Positions 1-5,131 of a DNA stretch of 7,672 nt are shown here, piece by piece. Every line of letters starts with the position of its first letter. The first letter of the stretch is position 1. Both the position numbers and the translations under genes were made by a program. The stretch comes from Clostridia bacterium. Lineage in GTDB: Bacteria; Bacillota; Clostridia; Christensenellales; CALWSW01. The stretch covers positions 4,458 to 12,129 of the forward strand of contig JAHZEH010000012.1 of NCBI GenBank assembly GCA_019421925.1. Direction: 5' to 3'. The notes under the pieces are model-generated. The model was not told where the DNA came from, searched no databases, and was given only the letters and a program-made list of their open reading frames with translations.

Positions 1-149
1 TTCGGTTACGTACTATTTTAACAGCAAATACAAGCCTGTAGTCAAGGAAGATGGAACGGCCCTTTTCATCATATTCATGGGTGATGCTTCGGGTGGCTTC
101 TTCCTTGACTACAGGCTTGTATTTGCTGTTAAAATAGTACGTAACCGAA
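1..149. repeat. Perfect 51-bp inverted repeat with 47-nt spacer
   Basis: Bases 1-51 are the exact reverse complement of bases 99-149, and the unpaired spacer is 52-98. The right arm and spacer read on the minus strand as one uninterrupted, sensible coding sequence from the GTG at 220. The left arm repeats the same DNA backwards and would make the protein continue with an antisense translation. The arm begins exactly at the first base of the window, so its outer limit is unknown. A coding region that folds back on itself at a sequence end is typical of an assembly or amplification chimera. A real palindromic duplication cannot be excluded from sequence alone. Confidence 0.93.
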
Positions 150-220
150 TAGGCTCCCCCATGCGGGCCGGCTTCCATGCGCACTTCACGGTAGGGGCCG
201 GGAATTGCTTTGTTCACCAC
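1..220 (-). CDS. Unrecognised protein, 5' fragment running into a fold-back repeat
   Basis: This is the start of a minus-strand gene. The two adjacent GTG codons at 220-218 and 217-215 lie just downstream of a strong AAGGAGG site with about 6 nt spacing, and a near-consensus promoter lies further upstream. The reading frame is open to the window edge. About the first 56 codons (220 down to 53) look genuine: the protein begins VVNKAIPGPYREVRMEAGPH and continues with polar, aromatic-rich sequence containing YSVTYYFNSKYKP and THEYDEKGR. From base 51 down to 1 the translation is the reverse complement of codons already read (99-149), so that tail is probably not the true protein. There is no signal peptide or membrane segment in the visible part. 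Base composition in the arm is more AT-rich than in the neighbouring genes. I do not recognise the family. Confidence 0.6.
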   Translation of the reverse strand, partial: MVNKAIPGPYREVRMEAGPHGGAYSVTYYFNSKYKPVVKEEATRSITHEYDEKGRSIFLDYRLVFAVKIVRNR

Positions 221-243
221 GGAACGCCTCCTTCTCTCTTGCA

Positions 244-263
244 CCCCGAATCTCTTCTCGGGG
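244..263 (-). other. Small hairpin in the 5' leader of the minus-strand gene
   Basis: CCCCGA at 244-249 pairs with TCGGGG at 258-263 around an 8-nt loop. If transcription starts about 7 nt after the -10 box at 279-274, this stem would lie at the very 5' end of the mRNA, just upstream of the ribosome binding site. Such 5' stems can protect mRNA from decay. The function here is inference; only the 6-bp complementarity is seen. Confidence 0.35.
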
Positions 264-273
264 GCTGAAATTT

Positions 274-303
274 ATTATACCGCAAAAGCGTGGGCGGATG
301 CAA
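274..303 (-). promoter_or_regulatory. Candidate sigma-A promoter for the minus-strand gene
   Basis: On the minus strand a perfect TATAAT (274-279) is preceded, after 18 nt, by TTGCAT (298-303), a weak match to TTGACA. The position, about 55 nt upstream of the GTG start at 220, is appropriate. The same AT-rich patch contains TATTAT on the plus strand (273-278), so the divergent flavoprotein gene might use an overlapping promoter, but no plus-strand -35 box is convincing. Confidence 0.55.
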
Positions 304-328
304 ATCCGCCGGGAAAGGAATTGCCCCC

Positions 329-1564
329 ATGCCCAAAACCATTGCCATCGCAGGCGGCGGCGCATCCGGTTTGGCCGCCGCCGTCGCTGCCAAGCAGGCA
401 TCCCCAAAAGCCCAGGTGCTCCTCCTCGAGCGGGGCGACCGGGTGGGCCGCAAAATTCTTGCCACCGGCAACGGCCGCTGCAACCTGACCAACCTCGCCG
501 CCTCCCCTGAGCGCTACTCCGGGACCGATCTGCGTCCCGCCGCCTCCCTCCTGCGGCGTTACTCCCCCGAGACCGTACTCGCCTTCTTTGAGGACCTCGG
601 GCTGCTCGCAAGGGCGGAGGACGAGGGGCGGGTGTACCCTGCCAGCGGGCAGGCCTCCGCTGTGCTGGACGTACTCCGGCTTGCCTGCGCCCGTCTGGGC
701 GTAGAGGAGCGGTGCGGCTGGGAGGTCCGCTCGATTTCCCCGGAAAAGCGGGGCTTCACTCTGACCCCTGCCCAGGGGGCTCCCCTTGCGGCCCAGAAAG
801 TAATTTTGGCGGCGGGGGGCATGGCCGCCCCCAACTTCGGCACGGACGGCAGCGGTTTTTCCCTCCTGCGCGCCCTGGGCCATAAAATCGAGGCGCCCTA
901 CCCCGCCCTTGTGCAGCTTCGCACCGGGACCAGTCCCATACGTGGGCTCAAAGGGGTGCGGATAAAGGCCCTGATCCGCTCGTTTGCAAACCGCTCTCTT
1001 GTCCGGCAGGAGGAGGGGGAACTGCTCTTTACGGAGTACGGTCTCTCGGGTATCCCCGCCCTCCAGGCCTCCCTGGCTCTCGGCCCCTGCCTCCAGACCG
1101 GGGGAACGGCGGAGGTCTCCCTCCATCTCTTCCCCCAGTGGGAGGACCTGCCCGCCATGCTGGCCGCCCAGGCCGCCCGCAGGCGCGGCCTGCCCGCAGG
1201 GCAGCTCTTCACCGGCCTGCTCCACAAGCGGCTCTCCGCCCTCGTCCTGGAGCGGGCGGGGGTGAGCGGGAGCACCCCCTGCGACGTCCTGGGGCGGGGG
1301 GCTCTCTCCGCTCTGTCCTCCGTCTGCGGGGATTTCCGGCTGAACGTCACAGGCACCCAGGGCTTCCCCTCCGCCCAGGTCACCGGGGGAGGCGCCGCTC
1401 TCTCCCAATTCGATCCGAGGACGCTGGAATCCCGGCTGCACCCCGGCCTCTACGCCGCCGGGGAGATCCTGGACGTAACAGGGGAGTGCGGCGGGTTCAA
1501 TCTGCACTGGGCCTGGGCCAGCGGCCTGGCCGCCGGGGAGACTGCGGGGAGGACGCTCTCTTGA
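329..1564 (+). CDS. HI0933/YhiN-family FAD-dependent oxidoreductase (TIGR00275-like flavoprotein)
   Basis: This predicted cytoplasmic flavoprotein has 411 residues, the normal size for the family. An N-terminal Rossmann fold carries the dinucleotide-binding motif AGGGASGL (glycines 9, 11 and 14) and the acidic residue E34 at the end of strand 2, expected to bind the ribose of FAD. The family signature RVGRKILATGNGRCNLTN follows at 38-55. The C-terminal FAD-contact segment, from GLYAAGEILDVTG through ECGGFN to the WASG motif, occupies about 373-402. The ATG at 329 was chosen because MPKTIAIAGGG starts strand 1 directly and AAAGGAA lies 8 nt upstream; an in-frame start at 290 would add 13 unlikely residues. 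The substrate is unknown. Members are annotated as aminoacetone oxidase-like, and Clostridium scindens BaiN, linked to bile-acid reduction, belongs to the same broad family, but homology does not prove that role here. It is transcribed away from the fragment at 1-220 and converges on the kinase gene. Confidence 0.92.
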   Translation: MPKTIAIAGGGASGLAAAVAAKQASPKAQVLLLERGDRVGRKILATGNGRCNLTNLAASPERYSGTDLRPAASLLRRYSPETVLAFFEDLGLLARAEDEGRVYPASGQASAVLDVLRLACARLGVEERCGWEVRSISPEKRGFTLTPAQGAPLAAQKVILAAGGMAAPNFGTDGSGFSLLRALGHKIEAPYPALVQLRTGTSPIRGLKGVRIKALIRSFANRSLVRQEEGELLFTEYGLSGIPALQASLALGPCLQTGGTAEVSLHLFPQWEDLPAMLAAQAARRRGLPAGQLFTGLLHKRLSALVLERAGVSGSTPCDVLGRGALSALSSVCGDFRLNVTGTQGFPSAQVTGGGAALSQFDPRTLESRLHPGLYAAGEILDVTGECGGFNLHWAWASGLAAGETAGRTLS

Positions 1565-1596
1565 GAGCGCTGCCCTCAAACTCCCGCCAAAGGGAC

Positions 1597-1620
1597 GATT
1601 CCCCTTGGGAATCCCCTTTT
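1597..1620 (+). terminator. Possible weak terminator after the flavoprotein gene
   Basis: GATTCCC (1597-1603) pairs with GGGAATC (1607-1613) over a CTT loop, about 33 nt after the stop codon. It is followed by CCCTTTT rather than a clean T tract, so termination would be weak. It may instead be part of the cluster of inverted repeats that fills this gap. Confidence 0.35.
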
Positions 1621-1622
1621 CA

Positions 1623-1664
1623 GAGAAGCAAAATGGACGGAAATATCCGTCCATTTTGCTTCTC
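1623..1664. repeat. Perfect 19-bp stem hairpin between convergent genes
   Basis: Bases 1623-1641 are exactly complementary to 1646-1664, with a 4-nt AATA loop. The stem is long and perfect and its inner half contains CAAAATGGACGGA. No T tract follows on either strand, so it does not look like a standard intrinsic terminator, although its place between convergent genes would allow it to block transcription from both sides. It could be a member of a dispersed palindromic repeat family. The sequence shows the stem; the role is inference. Confidence 0.85.
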
Positions 1665-1681
1665 ACAAAGGTTTTGGGGGT

Positions 1682-1709
1682 TAGGGGGGATTTTTAAAAA
1701 TCCCCCCTA
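1682..1709. repeat. 28-bp perfect palindrome overlapping the kinase stop codon
   Basis: The palindrome is symmetric about 1695/1696. It consists of TA, six G, A, five T, five A, T, six C and TA. Its right-hand CTA is the TAG stop codon of the histidine kinase on the minus strand (1709-1707). Read from either strand, RNA would form six G-C pairs topped by A-U pairs. It may act as a bidirectional terminator for the convergent flavoprotein and kinase genes, although the T run is inside the stem rather than after it. Confidence 0.8.
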
Positions 1710-3173
1710 TCTTCTCTCCTTCTTCTCCCTGGGCAGGGCGAACCAGAAGGTGCTGCCCCTGCCCACTGTGCTGCGGACGCCATAGCGCGCGCCGTGCATG
1801 AGCAGGACCTCCTTGGCGATGGACAGGCCGATGCCCGTCCCCACCTCCGCCCTCTTGTGGGTCTTTTTGCTGCGGTAGTACCGCTCAAATACATAGGGCA
1901 ATTCCTCCTCCGGAATGCCCTCGCCCGTGTCCGTCACCTCCAAAAGCACCTCGCCGCCGTCGCAGGACTGCCGGACGAACACCTTCTTGTCCTCCCCCGT
2001 GTAGTTGACGGCATTGCCCACGATGTTGTAGATGACCTGGGAGATGCGCAGCTCGTCCCCGCAGACATAGGCGGTCCTGTCGTACTGGAAGTCGATCGAG
2101 AATCCCCGGTTTTTGGTGAGCTTGGCATAGCGGGTGATAATGGACCGCACGGACTCAGTGAAGTTGAATTTCTCCCGCTGAATCTCCTGGCTGCCGCTCT
2201 GGAGCTTGGACAAATCCAGCAGGTCGTTGACCAGGGTGGCCAGCCGGCGGGCCTCATCGATAATGATCTGGGCGTTCTCGGCGTTGTTCTCCCCGGGCAA
2301 GTCACGCATGCCCTCGGCATAGGCCGAGATCATGGTCAGAGGGGTACGCAGGTCATGAGAGACGTTGGCGATCAGCTCCCTCCGCAGCTCCTCCACCTTG
2401 GAGAGCTCGGCGGAAGCATAGTTGAGGGTATCTGAGAGCTCCATGATCTCCCAGTAGCCCGACGCCTCAAACCTCACCCCCGGCCTGCCGAGGGCCAGCT
2501 CCTGGGCGGATTCCCCCAGCCGGGCGATGGGCCTGCTGATCTTCCGGGAGATGATGAAAGCCAGGACCAGGGCAATGGCCACCATGATGGCGGTCACGCA
2601 CAGGAGCTGGATGCGCAGCGTCTGCACAGTGGCGTCCACGGGGGTGATATAGGCCCCCAGCAGAATAAGCGTATCCTTATTCTCCCCGGCCAGCAGGGTA
2701 TAGGTCAGGTTCACCATGGGCCCCCGCGCCCGCAGGGGGAAGAAGGGGTTGGGATTCCGCTCCTCCCCAAACTGCTCCGGGGAGAAGGTCCTGCTCTCCT
2801 GGACCTGATTGAGACTCCCTCCCGCATCCCTCACGGTTTGAAAAAAACCCGCCAGCTCCTGCTCCGGGATAGCCAGGGTGGCGTCGCCCTCCCATTTAGC
2901 GGTGTTGGCCAGAACAGTCCCGTCCTCCCTGACCACATAGACCTTGGTATCGTAGCGGCGGGATATCTCCGTGATAAAGGAGCTGAAGTCCTCAATCTCC
3001 AGGCTGCGCGCGATCTCGCACGCGCAGGCCTTGATCTGCGCGGTTTTGATGGCCTTGTAGAACGTATCGAGAAAAACAGTCTGAAACAGCCAGAGAATGA
3101 TCAGAATCAGGGCCACAAAAACCAGGAAATAGGCGAATATCTTCCATTTGACGGTGAGTTTCTTATGTTTCAA
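1707..3173 (-). CDS. Membrane sensor histidine kinase of an OmpR-type two-component pair
   Basis: The 488-residue kinase has the classic layout. There is a first membrane helix at about 11-31, an extracytoplasmic sensor of about 155 residues, a second helix at about 189-209 and a HAMP linker at about 210-262. The HisKA domain has the phospho-acceptor H273 in VSHDLRTP. The ATPase domain has an N box at 383-391 (NIVGNAVNY), the DTGEGI box at 415-420, an F box near YVFERYY and the glycine box GTGIGL at 445-450. All catalytic motifs are intact, so autophosphorylation and transfer to the neighbouring regulator are expected. The start is TTG at 3173, overlapping the regulator's end by 11 nt; a G-rich GGGGGGTGGGA upstream may serve as ribosome binding site, and this start leaves a normal positively charged N terminus before helix 1. 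The overlap suggests translational coupling. The sensor contains C50 and C52 next to the membrane. The stimulus is not evident. Confidence 0.95.
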   Translation of the reverse strand: MKHKKLTVKWKIFAYFLVFVALILIILWLFQTVFLDTFYKAIKTAQIKACACEIARSLEIEDFSSFITEISRRYDTKVYVVREDGTVLANTAKWEGDATLAIPEQELAGFFQTVRDAGGSLNQVQESRTFSPEQFGEERNPNPFFPLRARGPMVNLTYTLLAGENKDTLILLGAYITPVDATVQTLRIQLLCVTAIMVAIALVLAFIISRKISRPIARLGESAQELALGRPGVRFEASGYWEIMELSDTLNYASAELSKVEELRRELIANVSHDLRTPLTMISAYAEGMRDLPGENNAENAQIIIDEARRLATLVNDLLDLSKLQSGSQEIQREKFNFTESVRSIITRYAKLTKNRGFSIDFQYDRTAYVCGDELRISQVIYNIVGNAVNYTGEDKKVFVRQSCDGGEVLLEVTDTGEGIPEEELPYVFERYYRSKKTHKRAEVGTGIGLSIAKEVLLMHGARYGVRSTVGRGSTFWFALPREKKERR

Positions 3174-3831
3174 ACCGGTATCCCACCCCCCTGAGCGTCA
3201 CGATAAACTTGCGGTATGGCCCCAGGCTGCCCCGCAGGAGCTTGATATGGGTGTCAAGCGTCCTGTCGTCCCCGTAGAAGTCATAGCCCCAGACCTCGGA
3301 GATGAGCTTCTCCCTGGTCAGCGCCAGGCCCTTGTTGTTGATAAAAAAACTGAGCAGATCATATTCCTTGGGGGAGAGGTCCACCCGCTTCCCGTCCACC
3401 GTCACCACCCTGGCGGAGAAGTCGACCGTCAGCCCCTCAAAGGACTGGACCTCCCTCGGGGCCTGCTTGCCGCTGTTGCGGGTGATGATGACGTTGAGGC
3501 GCATCATCAGCTCCCGGGGGGAGAAGGGCTTGATGACATAGTCGTCGATGCCCAGCTCAAAACCGTGGAGCTTGTCGTATTCCTCCCCCCGGGCGGAGAG
3601 CATGAGCACCGGGATATCCTTGTGCTTGCGGATCTCCCGGCAGGCGGAAAAGCCATCCAGCTCCGGCATCATCACATCCATAATAATGACGTCGAAATTC
3701 TTTTTTTCGCACTTCTCCACGGCCACCATGCCGTTTTCCGCCTCGTCCACCTCATACCCCTCGAACTGGGCGTATTTCCGGATGATGGAGCGGATCTTAT
3801 CCTCGTCGTCGGCGACTAATATGCGGGCCAT
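3163..3831 (-). CDS. OmpR/PhoB-family response regulator
   Basis: This 222-residue DNA-binding regulator is the partner of the kinase that follows it. The receiver domain (about 1-118) has the acidic pair D8/D9, the phospho-acceptor D52 in IIMDVMMPELDG, S79 in the switch position and the conserved K101 in VIKPF. The winged-helix domain (about 128-221) has the usual EYDLL helix, the recognition region GDDRTLDTHIKLLRGSLG and the C-terminal wing RGVGYRF. Length and residues are all standard. The ATG at 3831 is preceded by GAGGAGG with about 10 nt spacing. The gene is first in a two-gene operon with the kinase and lies 116 bp downstream of mtnA. That gap holds a weak terminator-like hairpin and a dyad, so it is probably transcribed separately from mtnA. 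The target genes cannot be told from the window. Confidence 0.96.
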   Translation of the reverse strand: MARILVADDEDKIRSIIRKYAQFEGYEVDEAENGMVAVEKCEKKNFDVIIMDVMMPELDGFSACREIRKHKDIPVLMLSARGEEYDKLHGFELGIDDYVIKPFSPRELMMRLNVIITRNSGKQAPREVQSFEGLTVDFSARVVTVDGKRVDLSPKEYDLLSFFINNKGLALTREKLISEVWGYDFYGDDRTLDTHIKLLRGSLGPYRKFIVTLRGVGYRFET

Positions 3832-3875
3832 CTTGCGGTAACCTCCTCAAACATAAGAACGGGCTTTGAACTGAT

Positions 3876-3905
3876 TTTATCCTTCACAGGTGACGATTCT
3901 GTGAA
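3876..3905 (-). promoter_or_regulatory. Candidate promoter and operator of the two-component operon
   Basis: TTCACAG at 3883-3889 and CTGTGAA at 3899-3905 form a perfect 7-bp dyad with a 9-nt spacer. On the minus strand the TTCACA half (3905-3900) also resembles a -35 box, followed after 18 nt by GATAAA (3881-3876) as a weak -10. Read along the minus strand, TCAC recurs with an 11-bp period, the spacing that OmpR/PhoB-family regulators usually recognise as direct repeats. Autoregulation by the adjacent regulator is therefore plausible but unproven. Confidence 0.45.
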
Positions 3906-3925
3906 TGGGGGATGAGCGGGGCGCG

Positions 3926-3945
3926 AAAATCCCTCTGTTTGAGGG
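3926..3945 (-). terminator. Possible short terminator after mtnA
   Basis: On the minus strand, CCCTC and GAGGG pair around an AAACA loop, starting 2 nt after the mtnA stop codon, and are followed by ATTTT. The stem is only 5 bp and the T run is short, so termination may be partial and some read-through into the two-component operon is possible. Confidence 0.4.
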
Positions 3946-3947
3946 CA

Positions 3948-4979
3948 CTAGGTCCTCAACAGCTCCCGGATTCCTCTCCCGTAGGGCGGGCGCGCAATCC
4001 CCTTTTCCGTCACAATGGCGGCGATATGTGAGGCGGGCGTGACGTCGAAGGAGGGGTTAAAGATAGCCACCCCGTCGGCGGTGATGCGCTCCCCGTTGAT
4101 GAGCGCCACCTCCTCAGGGTCCCGCTCCTCAATGGGGATGGACGCCCCATCCGGGCAGTTCAGGTCAATGGTGGGGCTGGGCGCGGCGATATAAAGGGGC
4201 ACGGAGAAGTGCTTCGCCACGATGGACAGAGAAAAGGTGCCGATTTTGTTGGCCGTATCCCCGTTGGCCGCCACCCGGTCGCAGCCCGTGATGACGGCGT
4301 TGATCTTCCCCTGCGCCATAAGCACTGCCGCCATGCTGTCGCAGAGCAATGTCACCGGCAATCCGGCCTGGTGCAGCTCAAAGGCGGTAAGCCTGGCCCC
4401 CTGGAGACGGGGCCGGGTCTCGTCGGCATAGATGCGCAGGGGGAAGCCCCGCTCCGCCGCCAGATAGAAGGGGGCGAGAGCGGTACCATACTCCGTGGCG
4501 GCCAGAGCGCCCGCATTGCAGTGGGTAAGCACCCCGTCCCCCTCCTTGAGCAGGGAGAGCAGGTTCTCGCCCAGGGCCCGGTTGATGGCCCCATCCTCGG
4601 CATAAATGGCATTTGCCTCCGCCTCCAGGGCGGCGCATATCCGCTCTGGGCCCTCCATCTCCCCGGCCCTCGCCAGCATGCGCTCCACCGCCCACATGAG
4701 ATTGACGGCGGTGGGCCGGGCGGCGCGCAGGAGCTCCCCCCTGCGGACAAGGGCGGCCATGAAGTCCTCCTCCTTCGCAGCCTCCCGGGCGGCCAGAACC
4801 ATGCCGTAGGCTGCCGCCACGCCGATCGCGGGAGCACCCCTTACCTGCATCGTGGCGATGGCCTCTGTCATCTGGGCGCAGGTCGTGATGGAGACATACT
4901 CCACCCTGCCGGGCAGCAGTGTCTGATCCAGCAGAAGCAGGCTCTCGCCTGTCCACCTCATGGTGCGCAGTTTCATCAT
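3948..4979 (-). CDS. mtnA: S-methyl-5-thioribose-1-phosphate isomerase
   Basis: MtnA converts the aldose 5-methylthioribose 1-phosphate to methylthioribulose 1-phosphate in cytoplasmic methionine salvage; some homologues also act on 5-deoxyribose 1-phosphate. At 343 residues it has the normal length. Family motifs are intact: RGAPAIG at 47-53, RPTAVNL at 88-94, the catalytic cysteine C154 in THCNAG, DETRPRLQGARLTA at 186-199, and the catalytic D234 in GCDRVAANGDTANKIGT. Two adjacent ATG codons (4979 and 4976) compete as start; AGGAAGG lies 4 nt before the first and 7 nt before the second, so 4976 is slightly better placed. The kinase, aldolase, dehydratase and nucleosidase that usually work with MtnA are not within the window. 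This leaves open whether it serves full salvage or only removal of a 5-deoxypentose by-product. It differs from the related eIF2B-type subunits by keeping the Cys/Asp pair. Confidence 0.95.
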   Translation of the reverse strand: MMKLRTMRWTGESLLLLDQTLLPGRVEYVSITTCAQMTEAIATMQVRGAPAIGVAAAYGMVLAAREAAKEEDFMAALVRRGELLRAARPTAVNLMWAVERMLARAGEMEGPERICAALEAEANAIYAEDGAINRALGENLLSLLKEGDGVLTHCNAGALAATEYGTALAPFYLAAERGFPLRIYADETRPRLQGARLTAFELHQAGLPVTLLCDSMAAVLMAQGKINAVITGCDRVAANGDTANKIGTFSLSIVAKHFSVPLYIAAPSPTIDLNCPDGASIPIEERDPEEVALINGERITADGVAIFNPSFDVTPASHIAAIVTEKGIARPPYGRGIRELLRT

Positions 4980-5016
4980 TCATCCTTCCTTTCTCACCGG
5001 TCTCTCCTCTGACCCT

Positions 5017-5045
5017 ATTGTATGGGCAACGGCTGGGGGCCGCAA
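5017..5045 (-). promoter_or_regulatory. Candidate promoter for mtnA
   Basis: On the minus strand TTGCGG (5045-5040) and TACAAT (5022-5017) are separated by 17 nt, about 38 nt upstream of the mtnA start. The -10 matches five of six consensus bases; the -35 keeps only TTG. No riboswitch-like fold is apparent in the short leader. Confidence 0.45.
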
Positions 5046-5066
5046 GGGGAAATGGGGAGAAGCGCA

Positions 5067-5095
5067 TTGTTCCCCGGAATTTTCCGTGATATAAT
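5067..5095 (+). promoter_or_regulatory. Candidate sigma-A promoter for the secreted beta-helix protein gene
   Basis: A perfect TATAAT (5090-5095) follows TTGTTC (5067-5072) after 17 nt, 36 nt before the ATG at 5132. It diverges from the candidate mtnA promoter, with about 20 bp between the two -35 regions. Confidence 0.6.
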
Positions 5096-5131
5096 GTCCG
5101 TAACTTCGGGAACCGGGAGGAAAACCATACC

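Noticed and set aside
1..149. Invertible DNA switch (phase-variable segment) formed by the two 51-bp arms
   Set aside because: The spacer is only 47 bp of ordinary coding sequence, with no promoter in it and no recombinase gene in the window. A fold-back artefact explains the data more simply.
77..268. Plus-strand frame of 63 codons spanning the right arm of the inverted repeat
   Set aside because: It is antisense to the better-supported minus-strand gene, which has promoter and ribosome binding site, and has no such signals of its own.
275..1666. Long open frame of 463 codons on the minus strand opposite the flavoprotein gene
   Set aside because: It is rich in Gly, Pro and Ala with no domain and is fully antisense to a clear HI0933-family gene. 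High GC content produces such empty frames.
1670..1690. G-rich stretch considered as a G-quadruplex
   Set aside because: There are only two long G runs close together, and the second is already paired in the perfect palindrome, so the four-tract rule is not met.
1138..1785. Plus-strand open frame running from the flavoprotein gene across the hairpin cluster
   Set aside because: It is out of frame with the flavoprotein, Arg/Pro-rich, and its tail simply translates the inverted repeats.
4209..5012. Plus-strand open frame opposite mtnA
   Set aside because: It is antisense to a gene with intact catalytic motifs and has no recognisable domain or ribosome binding site.
4980..5131. Possible SAM or other riboswitch upstream of mtnA
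   Set aside because: The minus-strand leader after the candidate promoter is only about 30 nt, too short for a known riboswitch, and no terminator-antiterminator pair is visible.
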